Shown: piece by piece, positions 36,347-52,115 of the stretch
Numbering within the stretch: the first letter of the stretch is position 1
How the letters are laid out: every line of letters starts with the position of its first letter
Assembly (NCBI RefSeq): GCF_024448955.1
Contig: NZ_JAMOIH010000009.1
Location: 141,438-205,437 of the forward strand
Source: Stutzerimonas stutzeri
GTDB taxonomy: Bacteria > Pseudomonadota > Gammaproteobacteria > Pseudomonadales > Pseudomonadaceae
Length of the DNA: 64,000 nucleotides
Direction: 5' to 3'
The notes under the pieces: model-generated
Databases searched by the model: none
What the model was told of the DNA's origin: nothing
What the model saw: the letters and a program-made list of their open reading frames with translations, nothing else
Translations under genes and position numbers: made by a program

Positions 36347-38497
36347 TCAAACCCTGAAGTAGCTCATCAAGCTCTGCTGATGGTTGGCCAGCTGATTCAA
36401 TGCCTGGCTGACGCGAGCTGATTCGTCCGCCTGGCCAGACAGCGATTCGGTAACGTCGCGGATACCAGCCACGTTACGGTTGATTTCTTCGGCTACCGCA
36501 CTTTGCTGCTCGGCTGCGCTGGCGATCTGCAGGTTCATGTCGGAAATCACCGCCACCGCGTCGCCGATCTTGCGCAGCGCAGCGACGGCATTGCCTACCT
36601 GATCGACACTGCCCTGCGCCTGAGCATGGCTGCCCTGCATCGCCGTGACCACGTCGCGGGTTCCGCTCTGCAGACGTTCGATGACCAGACGGATTTCTTC
36701 GATGGATTCCTGGGTGCGTCGAGCGAGGTTGCGAACTTCATCGGCCACCACGGCGAAACCACGCCCGGCCTCGCCTGCCCGTGCCGCCTCGATGGCGGCA
36801 TTAAGCGCCAGCAAGTTGGTCTGCTCGGCGATCGCGCGAATCACTTCGAGCACCGAGCCGATCTGTTCGCTGCTAGCGGCCAGCGTTTCGACTTGTCCCA
36901 TGGCATGGTTCAGTTCATCGGCGAGGCCGTCGATGCTACGCGTGGTGTGATCGATGACATCCAGCCCTTCGTGGGTTGCCTGATCGGCAGCGCGTGCAGC
37001 CTCCGCTGCTTGCGCAGCGTTGCGCGCGACATCCTGCGCCGTGGCGCTCATTTCATGCGATGCGGTCGCCACCTGTTCGACTTCGCGGAACTGTTGCTGC
37101 ATGCCAGCGCTGGTCTGCGTGGCGATCGCAGCAGACTGGTCGGCGCTGCTGCGCGCATCCTGAACCGAGCGCTGTACATCGGCGATGGTTGGCTGCAGCT
37201 TGTCGAGAAAACGATTGAACCAGCCGGCCAGCTCGCCCAATTCATCCTCTCGGGCGTATTCCAGTCGTCGAGTGAGATCGCCCTCGCCACTGGCGATGTC
37301 CTTGAGCATCGCCGCGACCCCTTCGATAGGACGGGTCACGCCCCGAGCGGTCAGCCACATCAGTGCCAAGCCCAGCAACACCGCGACAAGGCCGATGGTT
37401 AGGGCGATCATGCTGTTCTCCCGACTCTGAGCCTGCAGCGTCTGCTCCAGGCGCGCTGCCGGAGCGAGCAGCACCTGACGTGGCACTTCCAGCAGAATCG
37501 CCCAGGGTTCGACTTCCGGCACTGGCTGTACGGGTTGCAGCACCCGCAGCATGTCGCCATCGTCGAGCAACGCCGGCTTACCGGCATCGACCACCCGGTC
37601 AATCGCCTCGCTCTGTGCACCGAACGCGGCGCTCAGTGGTTTGCCGAGCAGGCCAGCGTCGCGACTATGACCGGCCAGATAACCGGCGGGACTGATCACG
37701 CTCAGATGACCTTCGCCCTGATAAAGAACCTGTTGCGCCTCCTGACTGAGTTGTTGCAGCGAAGCCAGGCTGATATCAACGCCGACGACACCAATGACCT
37801 TGTCATTTTCGATCAAGGGAAAGGCGACGCTGGTCATCAGCAGCGGCTTCCCTTCCACCTCGTCGAAATAGGGCTCGAGTACACAGACCCTGGCGCTGTC
37901 GCGCGGGCAACTGTACCAGGCGTTATAGGGTGCGCCCGTGATGCTGGATGAGGTATCGGCGAGTTCCTCTTCGCTCATGGTCTCAGCACTGAGTTGGCCA
38001 GGCTTGCGCTGCGACCAGTACAGCGAAAATCGTCCGGTGTCGTTGCCGCCCATTTCGGCGTTATCTATGAACATGCCATCCCTGTCGTCCAGCGCGTCGG
38101 TCTCGAACACCACGTAAAGGCCGATCAGGTCAGGATTGGCTTCCAACGCCGTCTTGATCTGGTGGTGCAAATCCTCACGAAGCTCGAAGGCATTGGCCAT
38201 CCGCTCGATGGCCTGCTCGCGCAGAGACAGCACCTGACGAACGAAACCCTTGCCGTACTGATAAGCATCGTTGAACTGTCGCTCGATGCGCAGAGCCTGC
38301 GCCAAGCCACGCGCTTGCAGATTGTTGCGCGCGGACTCTTCCAGCATGGCACCGCTCGATGCGCTGACCAGAACTGCGGCCTGACGCGATTGGTAGAGCG
38401 AAGCGCCGACCAACAGGCCGACAATAAGCAAAAGACAAAGGCCAGCCAGCAGAGTGAGCTTCCACTGGATGGACAGGCGGGTAAGGGCGGGCATCAT
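36347..38497 (-). CDS. methyl-accepting chemotaxis protein with dCache domain
   Basis: A 716-residue chemoreceptor. A membrane segment at about residues 12-34, a periplasmic double-Cache sensor (about 45-360, with FSLYWSQRK and [19 protein letters not shown]), a second membrane segment near 370-390, HAMP, and the cytoplasmic signalling tip [20 protein letters not shown] with the [15 protein letters not shown] stretch. It senses a small solute and controls the CheA kinase. The amino-acid-binding Cache motif (R-x-W-Y) was not seen, so the ligand is open. It sits between glmU and glmR, splitting the amino-sugar genes. Confidence 0.92.
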   Translation of the reverse strand: MMPALTRLSIQWKLTLLAGLCLLLIVGLLVGASLYQSRQAAVLVSASSGAMLEESARNNLQARGLAQALRIERQFNDAYQYGKGFVRQVLSLREQAIERMANAFELREDLHHQIKTALEANPDLIGLYVVFETDALDDRDGMFIDNAEMGGNDTGRFSLYWSQRKPGQLSAETMSEEELADTSSSITGAPYNAWYSCPRDSARVCVLEPYFDEVEGKPLLMTSVAFPLIENDKVIGVVGVDISLASLQQLSQEAQQVLYQGEGHLSVISPAGYLAGHSRDAGLLGKPLSAAFGAQSEAIDRVVDAGKPALLDDGDMLRVLQPVQPVPEVEPWAILLEVPRQVLLAPAARLEQTLQAQSRENSMIALTIGLVAVLLGLALMWLTARGVTRPIEGVAAMLKDIASGEGDLTRRLEYAREDELGELAGWFNRFLDKLQPTIADVQRSVQDARSSADQSAAIATQTSAGMQQQFREVEQVATASHEMSATAQDVARNAAQAAEAARAADQATHEGLDVIDHTTRSIDGLADELNHAMGQVETLAASSEQIGSVLEVIRAIAEQTNLLALNAAIEAARAGEAGRGFAVVADEVRNLARRTQESIEEIRLVIERLQSGTRDVVTAMQGSHAQAQGSVDQVGNAVAALRKIGDAVAVISDMNLQIASAAEQQSAVAEEINRNVAGIRDVTESLSGQADESARVSQALNQLANHQQSLMSYFRV

Positions 38498-38607
38498 CGC
38501 TTCCTCGTGACGTTATGCCCTTAAGGATCGACCAGACATCCCATCCCTTGAGTACCGCCTGTAAGAACACCGAAGCGCACCGAGCCCTGGGAGCGCGTCA
38601 TCGCCCG

Positions 38608-39972
38608 TTATTTACGCGTTTTCTGCGGCCGTTGCCAGCCTTCGATCAATACCTGCCGAGCCCGCCCGAGTGCCAGGGTGCCGGCCGGTACATCGGCCGT
38701 GATCACCGAACCGGCGCCGGTGGTAGCGCCATCACCGAGGCTGACCGGAGCAACCAGCGAGCTGTTGGAGCCGATGAACACGTCCTCGCCCATCACCGTG
38801 CGGGACTTGTTGGCACCGTCATAGTTGCAAGTGATGGTCCCTGCGCCGATGTTGGTCCGCGCGCCGATTTCGGCGTCACCTAGATAGGCCAGGTGGCCGG
38901 CCTTGGCGCCCTCGCCTATGCGCGAATTCTTCACCTCGACGAAGTTGCCGACGTGCGCCTTGGCTCCCAGCACCGCACCGGGACGCAGGCGCGCGAATGG
39001 CCCGCAGTCGGCGCCCTCGCCCAGTTCGGCGCCTTCCAGATGACTGTTGGCCTTGATCACCGCACCACGGCGCAGCGTGCTGTCGCGAATAACGCAATTG
39101 GGCCCGATCTCCACACCATCCTCGATCACCACCCGGCCTTCGAGGATTACGTTCACGTCGATCAAGACATCGCGGCCGACACTCACTTCGCCACGCAGAT
39201 CGAAGCGTGCCGGATCGCGTAGCGTAACTCCCTGCTCCATCAGACGACGCGCCGCACGCAGCTGATAGTGCCGCTCGAGCTCAGCCAATTGAATGCGATC
39301 GTTGGCACCCTGTACTTCCATCGCATCCTGCGGCTGCTCGGTAGCGACCGTCAGCCCATCGGCGACGGCCATGGCGATCACATCGGTCAGATAGTATTCG
39401 CCCTGTGCATTGCTGTTGGACAGCCGCCCCAGCCAGTCACCCAGTCGCTCACTCGGCACCGCCAGAATGCCGGTGTTGCCTTCCGCTATGAGCTTTTGTT
39501 CGGGCGAAGCGTCCTTATGTTCGACGATCGCCTGGACCACGCCCTGGCCGTCGCGCACGATCCGGCCGTAACCGGTCGGGTCGTTCAGGTTTACCGTCAG
39601 CAAAGCAAGCTGCTGCGGGCCGACCTTGTGCAGGAGTCGGTCGAGCGTCGCCGCTTCGATCAGCGGCACGTCGCCATAAAGGATCAGCACTCGCTCGGCC
39701 GTGAGCTCAGGAAGTGCCTGCGCAACAGCATGTCCTGTTCCCAACTGCTCGGTCTGGACCACGAAATTCAGATCGTCCGCGGCCAGGCGCTCACGCACCT
39801 GCTCGGCGCCGTGGCCAATCACCACGTGGATGGCTTTGGGCTCGAGCCCTCGGGCGGTCTCGATCACATGCCCCAGCATGGACTGACCGGCAACCGGGTG
39901 AAGTACCTTGGGTAGAGCGGAGCGCATGCGCGTGCCCTGACCGGCAGCGAGAATGACGATATCGAGTGACAT
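38608..39972 (-). CDS. glmU: bifunctional UDP-GlcNAc pyrophosphorylase/glucosamine-1-P acetyltransferase
   Basis: A 454-residue enzyme. The N-terminal nucleotidyltransferase begins [21 protein letters not shown]; the C-terminal left-handed beta helix has hexapeptide repeats ([38 protein letters not shown]) for acetyl transfer. It makes UDP-GlcNAc. The start MSLDIV at 39972 fits the family; an in-frame ATG 12 codons upstream is too long. It follows the atp operon terminator. Confidence 0.96.
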   Translation of the reverse strand: MSLDIVILAAGQGTRMRSALPKVLHPVAGQSMLGHVIETARGLEPKAIHVVIGHGAEQVRERLAADDLNFVVQTEQLGTGHAVAQALPELTAERVLILYGDVPLIEAATLDRLLHKVGPQQLALLTVNLNDPTGYGRIVRDGQGVVQAIVEHKDASPEQKLIAEGNTGILAVPSERLGDWLGRLSNSNAQGEYYLTDVIAMAVADGLTVATEQPQDAMEVQGANDRIQLAELERHYQLRAARRLMEQGVTLRDPARFDLRGEVSVGRDVLIDVNVILEGRVVIEDGVEIGPNCVIRDSTLRRGAVIKANSHLEGAELGEGADCGPFARLRPGAVLGAKAHVGNFVEVKNSRIGEGAKAGHLAYLGDAEIGARTNIGAGTITCNYDGANKSRTVMGEDVFIGSNSSLVAPVSLGDGATTGAGSVITADVPAGTLALGRARQVLIEGWQRPQKTRK

Positions 39973-40035
39973 GGCAGATCCTGAATCGTGACCCTGGGGC
40001 CGACGCAAAAGAGGTTTTTACGAAAAACGGAAAAG

Positions 40036-40062
40036 AAAAAGGGTAGCCAAGGCTACCCTTTT
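40036..40062. terminator. terminator of the ATP synthase operon
   Basis: AAAAAGGGTAGCC-AA-GGCTACCCTTTT is an 11-12-bp stem with A-run and T-run on either side, located between atpC (ends 40091) and glmU (starts 39972). Confidence 0.88.
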
Positions 40063-40090
40063 ACTCGCGCACGATGAAGCAGTCAGCGGA

Positions 40091-40519
40091 TCAACCGCGG
40101 CCGTACTTCTTGCGCATCGCCTCGATGGTCCGCAGCTGCGCGGCAGCTTCAGCCAGACGAGCAGCAGCCGAGCCGTAATCGAACTCAGCACCCTTCTCGT
40201 GCAGGGCCTTCTCGGCGGCCGTCACGGCAGCCTGCGCCGCCGCTTCGTCCAGATCCTTGGCGCGCGTAGCGGTATCGGCGAGCACCTTCACCATGTTCGG
40301 CTGAACTTCGATGAAGCCGCCGGAAATGTAGAAGATCTCTTCGGTGCCACCCTGCTTGATCACTCGCACCGGACCGGGCTTGAGATCGGTCAGCAGTGGA
40401 GCGTGGCCCGGCAGAATGCCCAGGTCACCCAGGTGACCATGAGCGACGACCATCTCTACCAGCCCCGAGAACAGCTCTTCTTCCGCACTGACGATGTCAC
40501 AGTGGACTGTCATAGCCAT
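40091..40519 (-). CDS. atpC: F-type ATP synthase epsilon subunit
   Basis: A 142-residue subunit of the central stalk, last gene of the operon. The N-terminal beta sandwich starts [20 protein letters not shown] and contains [19 protein letters not shown]; the C-terminal helices ([19 protein letters not shown]) can inhibit rotation. A terminator follows 28 nt later. Confidence 0.95.
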   Translation of the reverse strand: MAMTVHCDIVSAEEELFSGLVEMVVAHGHLGDLGILPGHAPLLTDLKPGPVRVIKQGGTEEIFYISGGFIEVQPNMVKVLADTATRAKDLDEAAAQAAVTAAEKALHEKGAEFDYGSAAARLAEAAAQLRTIEAMRKKYGRG

Positions 40520-40599
40520 ACTTATGCCTCGGTAATCAGCTCGACCCGCGACGGGTGCCGCCGGTCGAGCTTATTGGCGCCCGCGAGCGGGCGCGCCAG

Positions 40600-42006
<1,407 letters not shown>

Positions 42007-42870
42007 TTAAACCGCGGCAGCGCCGCCGACGATTTCCGAAATTTCTTGCGTGATCGCAGCCTGACGGGCCTTGTTGTAGACCAGTTGCAGGTCGCTGATC
42101 AGCTCACCGGCGTTGTCGGTTGCGTTCTTCATGGCGATCATCCGGGCTGCCTGTTCGGCGGCGCCGTTCTCGACCACGGCCTGATAGACCTGGGACTCGA
42201 CGTAGCGAACCAGCAAGGCATCCAGCAGAAGCCGGGCATCGGGTTCGTACAGATAGTCCCACTGACCTTTCGGCGCGGTCTGATCGTCACTGGCCGCCAA
42301 CGGCAGCAACTGAGCTACGGTCGGCTTCTGCGTCATGGTGTTGATGAACTTGTTCGACACCAGGAAGAGACGGTCCAGACGGCCCTGATCGAAGGCATCC
42401 AGCATGACCTTGACGCTGCCGATCAGATCGTTGATCGACGGCTCTTCACCAAGCCCGTTGACTGCCGCGACCACGTTGCCGCCGAAGCTGCGGAAAAAGC
42501 TCGCGCCCTTGTTACCGATCACGCAGAGGTCGGCCTCGACATTGCTGTCGTGCCATTCCTTCATGTGCTTGACCAGCACCTTGAACAGGTTGGTGTTCAA
42601 GCCGCCGCACAGGCCGCGATCGGACGACACGACGATATAGCCGACACGCTTGACCGGGCGCTCTACCATGAACGGGTGGCGGTACTCCGGGTTGGTATTG
42701 GCCAGATGACCGATTACCTGCTGGATCCGCTCCGCATAAGGACGGCTGGCAGCCATGCGCATCTGTGCCTTGCGCATCTTGCTGACCGCCACCTTTTCCA
42801 TGGCGCTGGTGATCTTCTGCGTGCTTTTGATGCTCGCAATCTTGCTGCGAATCTCTTTTGCGCCTGCCAT
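42007..42870 (-). CDS. atpG: F-type ATP synthase gamma subunit
   Basis: A 287-residue rotor shaft. The N terminus ([24 protein letters not shown]) and C terminus ([29 protein letters not shown]) are the two long helices of the coiled coil. [11 protein letters not shown] is a conserved motif. Confidence 0.97.
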   Translation of the reverse strand: MAGAKEIRSKIASIKSTQKITSAMEKVAVSKMRKAQMRMAASRPYAERIQQVIGHLANTNPEYRHPFMVERPVKRVGYIVVSSDRGLCGGLNTNLFKVLVKHMKEWHDSNVEADLCVIGNKGASFFRSFGGNVVAAVNGLGEEPSINDLIGSVKVMLDAFDQGRLDRLFLVSNKFINTMTQKPTVAQLLPLAASDDQTAPKGQWDYLYEPDARLLLDALLVRYVESQVYQAVVENGAAEQAARMIAMKNATDNAGELISDLQLVYNKARQAAITQEISEIVGGAAAV

Positions 42871-42920
42871 TTGACACCTATCGGGTTAGCAGGCGGGAAC
42901 CTTGCGGCTCCCGCTGCGGC

Positions 42921-44465
<1,545 letters not shown>

Positions 44466-44480
44466 GCCACGACCCTCAAA

Positions 44481-45017
44481 TCAGGATTTCAACGATTCGG
44501 CCAACTGGCTCAGTTTGCCGCGGACCGAACCATCGACAACCACATCGCCGGCGCGGATGACAACGCCGCCGATCAGCGCAGGGTTCACGACCTGCTGGGG
44601 GTTGACGGTACGATCTAGCCGCTTCGACAAGGCGGCAGCCAAGGTTTGGAGTTGCGCAGGGGTCAGCTCGAAAGCTGTCTGCACTTCAACGTCGAGTGTC
44701 TTTTCGGCCTCAGCCTTGAGTTCCTCGAACAGCTCCCGGATGGTCGGCAACACGTCCAGGCGATCATTGTCACCAAGCGTGGAGACGAAGTTACGGAAGG
44801 CTTCATCGATGTCGCTACCGAGCAGCTGAACCAGCGTCTTGACCTTGTTTTCACTGGTCAGACGAGGATTCTTCAGCAGTTCGGCAACGTCGGGAACTTC
44901 AACGGCGACCGCAGCCAGGCTCAACATGCCCGACCACGCCTCGATCCGGCCAGCCGCGCTGGCGAACTCGAACGCGGCCTTGGCGTATGGCCGAGCAAGC
45001 GTCTGGGTATTGATCAT
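44481..45017 (-). CDS. atpH: F-type ATP synthase delta subunit
   Basis: A 178-residue protein linking F1 to the peripheral stalk. The N terminus (TLARPYAKAAFEFA) and C terminus (VVIRAGDVVVDGSVRGKLSQLAESL) are family hallmarks. Confidence 0.95.
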   Translation of the reverse strand: MINTQTLARPYAKAAFEFASAAGRIEAWSGMLSLAAVAVEVPDVAELLKNPRLTSENKVKTLVQLLGSDIDEAFRNFVSTLGDNDRLDVLPTIRELFEELKAEAEKTLDVEVQTAFELTPAQLQTLAAALSKRLDRTVNPQQVVNPALIGGVVIRAGDVVVDGSVRGKLSQLAESLKS

Positions 45018-45029
45018 CGCTTGCCTCGC

Positions 45030-45500
45030 TTAGAGTTGGGAGGCCAGTTTTTCGACCAGATCGTTGTGCGCCTTGGCGTCCACCTGGGACTCCAGGATCT
45101 TCTCCGCACCCATCACGGCCAATACCGCTACCTGATTGCGCAGTTGCTCCTTGGCACGATTCACTTCCTGCTCGATTTCGGCGCGGGCGCCGGCTACCAG
45201 TCGCTCACCTTCGGTGCGCGCCTGTTGCTTGGCTTCCTCAACGATGGCATTGGCCTGCTTGTTGGCCTGCTCAAGAATCTGGGCAGCTTGCCCCTTGGTC
45301 TCGCGGAGGGTGTTGGAAACCTTTTCCTGAGCCAATTTTAGGTCTTGCTGCGCACGGCCTGCGGCGTCCAGCCCTTCGGCAATTTTCTTCTGGCGTTCCT
45401 GCATGGCCTTGGTGATAGGCGGCCATACGAACTTCATGCAGAACCAGACGAAAATAGCGAAAGCGAACGTTTGACCGAACAGCGTCAAGTTAATGTTCAC
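45030..45500 (-). CDS. atpF: F-type ATP synthase b subunit
   Basis: A 156-residue peripheral stalk protein. One N-terminal membrane helix ([21 protein letters not shown]) is followed by a long charged helix that forms the dimeric stalk and ends near [13 protein letters not shown]. Confidence 0.96.
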   Translation of the reverse strand: MNINLTLFGQTFAFAIFVWFCMKFVWPPITKAMQERQKKIAEGLDAAGRAQQDLKLAQEKVSNTLRETKGQAAQILEQANKQANAIVEEAKQQARTEGERLVAGARAEIEQEVNRAKEQLRNQVAVLAVMGAEKILESQVDAKAHNDLVEKLASQL

Positions 45501-45592
45501 AGCGATATACCTCGTGCTATCTCGTTCGACGCGGTTGTCAATTCCACGGCAACGGGGCTCGCGGAGCGAACCCCATCAGGAACCGGAATGTA

Positions 45593-45835
<243 letters not shown>

Positions 45836-45890
45836 CTAAGGGGGTTAAGGTTTTTCGGGTAAAGCAAAAACGTTTCGAACGATTCAGCTG

Positions 45891-47176
<1,286 letters not shown>

Positions 47177-47308
47177 CTACAACCACCGCCAAATACCTAC
47201 GCCATCTGAAATGACGGCAGTCAAAAAAGCGCCGCGAGTATAGGAGCAGCCCCAACGGCGTTCAACCTTCCGGTAGTTATTTCCGATCGGCACTACATAT
47301 ATTTTGTA

Positions 47309-48181
47309 TCAACGAATGTGCGCCAGCACACCTTGCAACTCATCCAGCGAATTGTAGCGGATCACCAGCTGTCCCTTGCCCTTTTCGCCATGCTTGATTT
47401 GCACTGGAGAACCCAGGCGCTCGGCTAGCCGTTGTTCCAGGCGAACGATGTCCGGATCGCTCTTCGGCTCGGCTTTGGTGCCCTTGCTGCCATTGAGCCA
47501 CTGCCGAACCAGCGCCTCGGTCTGACGCACCGTTAGCCCGCGTGCGACAACATGACGCGCGCCTTCGACCTGCTGTTCAACGGGTAACCCCAGCAATGCC
47601 CGCGCATGTCCCATTTCCAGATCGCCATGAGACAGAAGCGTCTTGATCTCCTCAGGTAAGGCGATCAGGCGTAACAGGTTGCTGATGGTTACCCGGGATT
47701 TGCCAACGGCGTCAGCGACCTGCTGCTGGGTCAGCTGGAATTCCTGCTGCAGTCGTTGCAGAGCCACAGCTTCTTCGATCGGATTGAGGTCTTCGCGTTG
47801 GATGTTTTCGATCAGCGCCATGGCGATGGCCGCTTCGTCCGAGACTTCGCGTACCAATGCCGGAATTTTCTCAAGCCCCGCCTGTTGGCTGGCACGCCAG
47901 CGCCGCTCGCCGGCAATGATCTCGTAGCGGCCCGAACCGATCGAGCGAACTACGATAGGCTGCATCAAGCCTTGGCTGCGAATCGAATTCGCCAATTCAT
48001 CGAGGGTCACCGGGTCAATATCGCGACGCGGCTGATACTTGCCCCGCTGGATGACGTCGAGAGGCAACTGTTGCAGCTCGCGCTCGTCGACCTGAGCGGT
48101 CTGTTGCTGCGCCGTTGTCACATTGGCGCCGCCGAGCAGGGCATCCAGTCCGCGTCCTAGGCCTCGTTTTTTGGTCGCCAT
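47309..48181 (-). CDS. parB: chromosome partitioning protein ParB
   Basis: A 290-residue CTPase and DNA-binding clamp. Features: the N-terminal ParA-contact stretch KKRGLGRGLDALLGG, the CTP-binding box GERRWRAS, the arginine patch ENIQREDLNPIEEA, the helix-turn-helix LTQQQVADAVGKSRVTISNLLRL and a C-terminal dimerisation domain. It loads on the four parS sites found in this window. The start follows parA by 9 nt. Confidence 0.97.
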   Translation of the reverse strand: MATKKRGLGRGLDALLGGANVTTAQQQTAQVDERELQQLPLDVIQRGKYQPRRDIDPVTLDELANSIRSQGLMQPIVVRSIGSGRYEIIAGERRWRASQQAGLEKIPALVREVSDEAAIAMALIENIQREDLNPIEEAVALQRLQQEFQLTQQQVADAVGKSRVTISNLLRLIALPEEIKTLLSHGDLEMGHARALLGLPVEQQVEGARHVVARGLTVRQTEALVRQWLNGSKGTKAEPKSDPDIVRLEQRLAERLGSPVQIKHGEKGKGQLVIRYNSLDELQGVLAHIR

Positions 48182-48190
48182 GAAAATTCC

Positions 48191-48979
48191 TTATGCGGTT
48201 ACGCTGCGGGCGGCTCGACGCTGACGACGCGACAGTTCGCCCGCCAGTGCCAGATAGGCCAAGGCGCCCTTGGATTGCTTGTCATAGACCAACGCCGGCA
48301 TGCCATGACTGGGCGCTTCGGCCAGCCTCACATTGCGCGGGATGACGGTGTCGTAGAGCTTCTCTCCGAAATGCGCCTTGAGCTGTTCGGTGACATCGTT
48401 GGTCAGGCTGCTGCGCGGATCGTACATGGTGCGCAACAGGCCCTCGATTTTCAGCGAAGGATTCAACGCCTGACCGATGCGCTGAATGGAGTTGACCAGG
48501 TCGGTCAGACCTTCGAGGGCGTAATACTCGCACTGCATCGGAATGATCACGCCGTCCGCCGCTGTCAGGGCGTTGATGGTCAGCATCGACAAGGAAGGCG
48601 GACAATCGATGAGAATGTAATCGTAGTTCTCGCGTACCGGCGCAAGCGCCTCGCGCAGGCGGTTTTCCTTAGTCGGCAAATTGAGCAGGGCGACTTCCGC
48701 GGCCGTCAGGTCACGGTTGGCCGGCAATAACTGATACCCACCGTGCTCGGAAAACTGCATCGCATCGATCAGGCTGCATTCGCCGATGAGAACGTCATAG
48801 ATCGAGTAGTCCAGACTCAACTTATCCACACCGCTTCCGGTGGTAGCGTTGCCCTGTGGATCAAGGTCGATAAGCAAGACGCGACGGCGTGTCGCAACCA
48901 GCGAAGCGGCGAGATTGATGCAGGTGGTGGTCTTGGCGACACCGCCCTTCTGGTTGGCGATGGCAAATACTTTAGCCAT
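48191..48979 (-). CDS. parA: chromosome partitioning ATPase ParA (Soj)
   Basis: A 262-residue deviant-Walker ATPase. The P-loop is NQKGGVAKTTTCINLA, and DYILIDCPPSLSMLT is Walker B. With ParB it moves replicated origins apart. It is downstream of rsmG by 19 nt. Confidence 0.97.
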   Translation of the reverse strand: MAKVFAIANQKGGVAKTTTCINLAASLVATRRRVLLIDLDPQGNATTGSGVDKLSLDYSIYDVLIGECSLIDAMQFSEHGGYQLLPANRDLTAAEVALLNLPTKENRLREALAPVRENYDYILIDCPPSLSMLTINALTAADGVIIPMQCEYYALEGLTDLVNSIQRIGQALNPSLKIEGLLRTMYDPRSSLTNDVTEQLKAHFGEKLYDTVIPRNVRLAEAPSHGMPALVYDKQSKGALAYLALAGELSRRQRRAARSVTA

Positions 48980-48998
48980 GGTCAGTGTCTGTCCGGAG

Positions 48999-49646
48999 TC
49001 ATGAAGTGCGGCGCAGTATCAACAGATGGCGTTGCCCTTGGCAACCGGGAACCTTGAGAACCAAACAGCGCTCCAGCTGAAAATCATCAGGCAACGCCTG
49101 CAGCTCATCGTCCGGCTGGATGCCTTTCATGGCAAGCCAGCGGGTATCGAGATCGCCCAGGTGGCGCGTCCAGTCGGCGAAGTCACGCAGCGAGCTGAAA
49201 GCCCGGGACGTGATACCGGCAAAGGGCTGCTCCGGCCTGAACTCTTCGACGCGGCTGTGGACAACTTCCAGATTTGCGAGCTTCAGCTCGAGCTTGACCT
49301 GCGTCAGAAAGCGGGTCTTTTTGCCGTTCGAGTCGAGCAGTGTAAAGCTGCGCTCGGGAAACAGAATGGCCAGCGGTATGCCAGGCATACCGCCGCCGCT
49401 ACCCACATCGAGCCAGCGCGAGCCGCCCTGCTCTACATGCGGCGCGACGCTGAGGCTATCGAGCAGATGCCGCGAGACCATTTCCGCCGGATCGCGCACG
49501 GCGGTCAGGTTGTAGGCCTTGTTCCACTTGTTCAGCAGCCGCAAATAGCCGAGCAGTTGTTCTTGCTGGGTTTCGTTGAGATCGACGCCCAGCAAGGCCG
49601 CACCCTGCTTGAGTTCTTCGGCATAGCGGGCGTATTCGGCATCCAT
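48999..49646 (-). CDS. rsmG: 16S rRNA (guanine-527-N7) methyltransferase
   Basis: A 215-residue SAM-dependent methyltransferase (formerly gidB). The SAM site is [17 protein letters not shown]. Its ATG shares its first base with the mnmG stop (TGATG at 49646), so they are translationally coupled. Confidence 0.96.
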   Translation of the reverse strand: MDAEYARYAEELKQGAALLGVDLNETQQEQLLGYLRLLNKWNKAYNLTAVRDPAEMVSRHLLDSLSVAPHVEQGGSRWLDVGSGGGMPGIPLAILFPERSFTLLDSNGKKTRFLTQVKLELKLANLEVVHSRVEEFRPEQPFAGITSRAFSSLRDFADWTRHLGDLDTRWLAMKGIQPDDELQALPDDFQLERCLVLKVPGCQGQRHLLILRRTS

Positions 49647-51541
49647 CAGGCACTTTGCTCCAGCTTCTGACCGGCGCTGCGTTTTTTCAAATGGATCATC
49701 AGGAGCGATACGGCGGCCGGCGTAACGCCGGGTATCCGCGAAGCCTGGCCTAGCGTCTCGGGGCGCGCCAGGGAAAGCTTGTGCTGGATCTCCTTCGACA
49801 AGCCGCTGATGGTCGCGTAATCCAGGTCCGACGGTAGCACCACGCTTTCGCTGGCACGCAGGCGGACTATCTCCTCCTGCTGGCGATCAATATATCCAGC
49901 GTACTTGGTCTTGATCTCGACCTGCTCGGCGACCTGGGGGTCTTCAACCCCAGCGCCGGTGAGCTGAATCAGGCTTCGGTAGTCAATTTCCGGACGCGAA
50001 AGCAGATTGAGCAGGCTGTACTCGTGGGTCAGCGGTGTACCGAAACGCTCGGCGATGGCATCGCCCTGCGGGGTGGCAGGACGCACCCAGGTGCTTTTCA
50101 GACGCTGTTCTTCCTGAAGGATACTTTCGCGCTTGCGCTCGAACGCCGCCCAGCGAACATCATCCACCAGTCCTAACTCCCGGCCTTTTTCGGTCAACCG
50201 GAGGTCGGCGTTGTCCTCGCGCAGTATCAACCGATACTCGGCGCGAGAAGTGAACATGCGATACGGCTCTTGGGTTCCCAGGGTGATCAGATCGTCGACC
50301 AGCACGCCCAGGTAGGCTTCGTCGCGACGTGGACACCAGCTGTCCTTGCCTTGCGCGCGCAGGGCCGCATTGGTACCGGCCAGCAAACCTTGCGCACCGG
50401 CTTCTTCGTAACCCGTGGTGCCATTGATTTGGCCGGCGAAAAAAAGCCCGCCGATGACCTTGGTTTCCAGGCTGTATTTCAGATCGCGCGGATCGAAGTA
50501 ATCGTATTCGATGGCATAGCCAGGTCGGACGATGTGAGCCTGCTCCATCCCGCGAATGCTTTGCACGATCTGCAACTGAACATCGAACGGCAGCGAGGTG
50601 GAAATGCCATTGGGGTAAAGCTCATGGGTAGTCAGGCCTTCGGGCTCGATAAAAACCTGGTGGCTGTCCTTGTCGGCGAAACGATGGATCTTGTCCTCGA
50701 TCGATGGACAGTAGCGTGGCCCGACGCCCTCGATGACGCCGGAATACATCGGCGAGCGGTCGAGATTGGCCGCGATGATTTCGTGGGTTCTGGCGTTGGT
50801 GTGGGTGATCCAGCAACTGACCTGCTCGGGATGCTGCGCCGCATGTCCGAGGAATGACATCGGCGGAATGGGACTATCGCCCGGCTGTTCGGTCATCACC
50901 GAGAAATCGACGCTGCGGCCGTCGATACGAGGCGGCGTCCCGGTCTTCAGACGACCGACGCGAAGCGGCAGTTCACGCAGACGTGCAGCCAGAGCGATGG
51001 ATGGCGGATCGCCAGCGCGTCCACCGGAGTAATTCTGCAACCCAATGTGGATAAGTCCGCCAAGGAAGGTCCCGGTCGTCAGAACAACCGATTCGGTGAA
51101 GAAACGCAGGCCCATCTGCGTGATGACACCTTTGACCTGATCCGCCTCGACGATCAGATCGTCAGCAGCCTGCTGAAATACCCACAGGTTCGCCTGTTTC
51201 TCGAGTGTCTCTCGCACCGCAGCCTTGTAAAGCACACGGTCGGCCTGCGCACGCGTAGCGCGGACCGCCGGACCCTTGCGGCTGTTGAGCACGCGGAACT
51301 GTATTCCGCTCTTGTCGGTAGCGGTCGCCATGGCGCCGCCCAATGCGTCGATTTCCTTGACCAGATGACTCTTGCCGATACCACCGATGGCCGGATTGCA
51401 GCTCATCTGCCCTAGCGTTTCGACGTTATGAGTGAGCAGCAATGTCTTCACGCCGATTCGAGCGGCTGCCAAAGCAGCTTCGGTACCGGCATGGCCACCG
51501 CCGATAACGATGACGTCAAAACGGGAAGGGAAATCCACCAC
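49646..51541 (-). CDS. mnmG: tRNA uridine 5-carboxymethylaminomethyl modification enzyme MnmG
   Basis: A 631-residue FAD protein (formerly gidA). The dinucleotide fold is [21 protein letters not shown]; signatures [17 protein letters not shown] and [21 protein letters not shown] are present, and the C-terminal helical domain that binds MnmE is complete. Together they modify the wobble uridine of several tRNAs. The gene begins at an origin-like region. Confidence 0.97.
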   Translation of the reverse strand: MVDFPSRFDVIVIGGGHAGTEAALAAARIGVKTLLLTHNVETLGQMSCNPAIGGIGKSHLVKEIDALGGAMATATDKSGIQFRVLNSRKGPAVRATRAQADRVLYKAAVRETLEKQANLWVFQQAADDLIVEADQVKGVITQMGLRFFTESVVLTTGTFLGGLIHIGLQNYSGGRAGDPPSIALAARLRELPLRVGRLKTGTPPRIDGRSVDFSVMTEQPGDSPIPPMSFLGHAAQHPEQVSCWITHTNARTHEIIAANLDRSPMYSGVIEGVGPRYCPSIEDKIHRFADKDSHQVFIEPEGLTTHELYPNGISTSLPFDVQLQIVQSIRGMEQAHIVRPGYAIEYDYFDPRDLKYSLETKVIGGLFFAGQINGTTGYEEAGAQGLLAGTNAALRAQGKDSWCPRRDEAYLGVLVDDLITLGTQEPYRMFTSRAEYRLILREDNADLRLTEKGRELGLVDDVRWAAFERKRESILQEEQRLKSTWVRPATPQGDAIAERFGTPLTHEYSLLNLLSRPEIDYRSLIQLTGAGVEDPQVAEQVEIKTKYAGYIDRQQEEIVRLRASESVVLPSDLDYATISGLSKEIQHKLSLARPETLGQASRIPGVTPAAVSLLMIHLKKRSAGQKLEQSA

Positions 51542-51689
51542 GCACCTCGTGCCTGTTCAGATGAGTTTTGGGAAACGCGCAAGTATAGGGGCTGGAGGTT
51601 TTCGAAAGAAGTCCTTTGAACAAAAAATGACCAGCTGCAGCTTCAGGCAATGACGACGGCAAACAGACGCATCATTAGAAAAATAGAGA

Positions 51690-51930
51690 AAAGTATTTAA
51701 AGCTTATTTTTATGTTTATAAATAGGAGCGAAATTTCTGTGGATAGATCCACGGAAGCCCTGTACTTAGAGGATTCCAGCGTTTTAAAAGGTTGTGTTGA
51801 TGCTGCGCTCTACCCGTGCGCTACCGGTTCATAGGCTGTGTATGAAAGGATAAGTTATGCACAGGGCTATCTGTGAGCTTGTTCTTCAACTGGTTATGGA
51901 CCGATCTTAGGCGTACTTTTCCACAGAGCT
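51690..51930. other. second origin-like region upstream of mnmG
   Basis: An AT-rich segment (about 51690-51735) is followed by DnaA-box-like sites TGTGGATAG (51738-51746), TTATGCACA (51855-51863) and TTTTCCACA (51917-51925), each one base from TTATCCACA or its complement. The order (AT-rich tract with TTAAAGCTT, then TTATAAAT, then TTTCTGTGGATA) repeats that upstream of dnaA at 56135-56197. The remaining gap up to 52115 holds no recognisable gene. Function is inferred. Confidence 0.55.
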
Positions 51931-52115
51931 TAGCTGGGATTGGCGAGCTTTGGCGCCGCATTGCGGGAAGCCAATGGAGTCGGTGGGTAGGGTTGAAGGG
52001 GCATTTAGCGACGATTAATGACAAGGTTCCCGCAAGCAGCCGCAGAACGAAGCGCGGCTGCGTTCAAGCGCACAGGAACTGGCGAAGCTAAGGAGCCGTC
52101 GAGCGAGGCTTAGGG

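Noticed and set aside
39822..39829. CCACGTGG in glmU as a parS site
   Set aside because: Same reason: the outer arms do not match.
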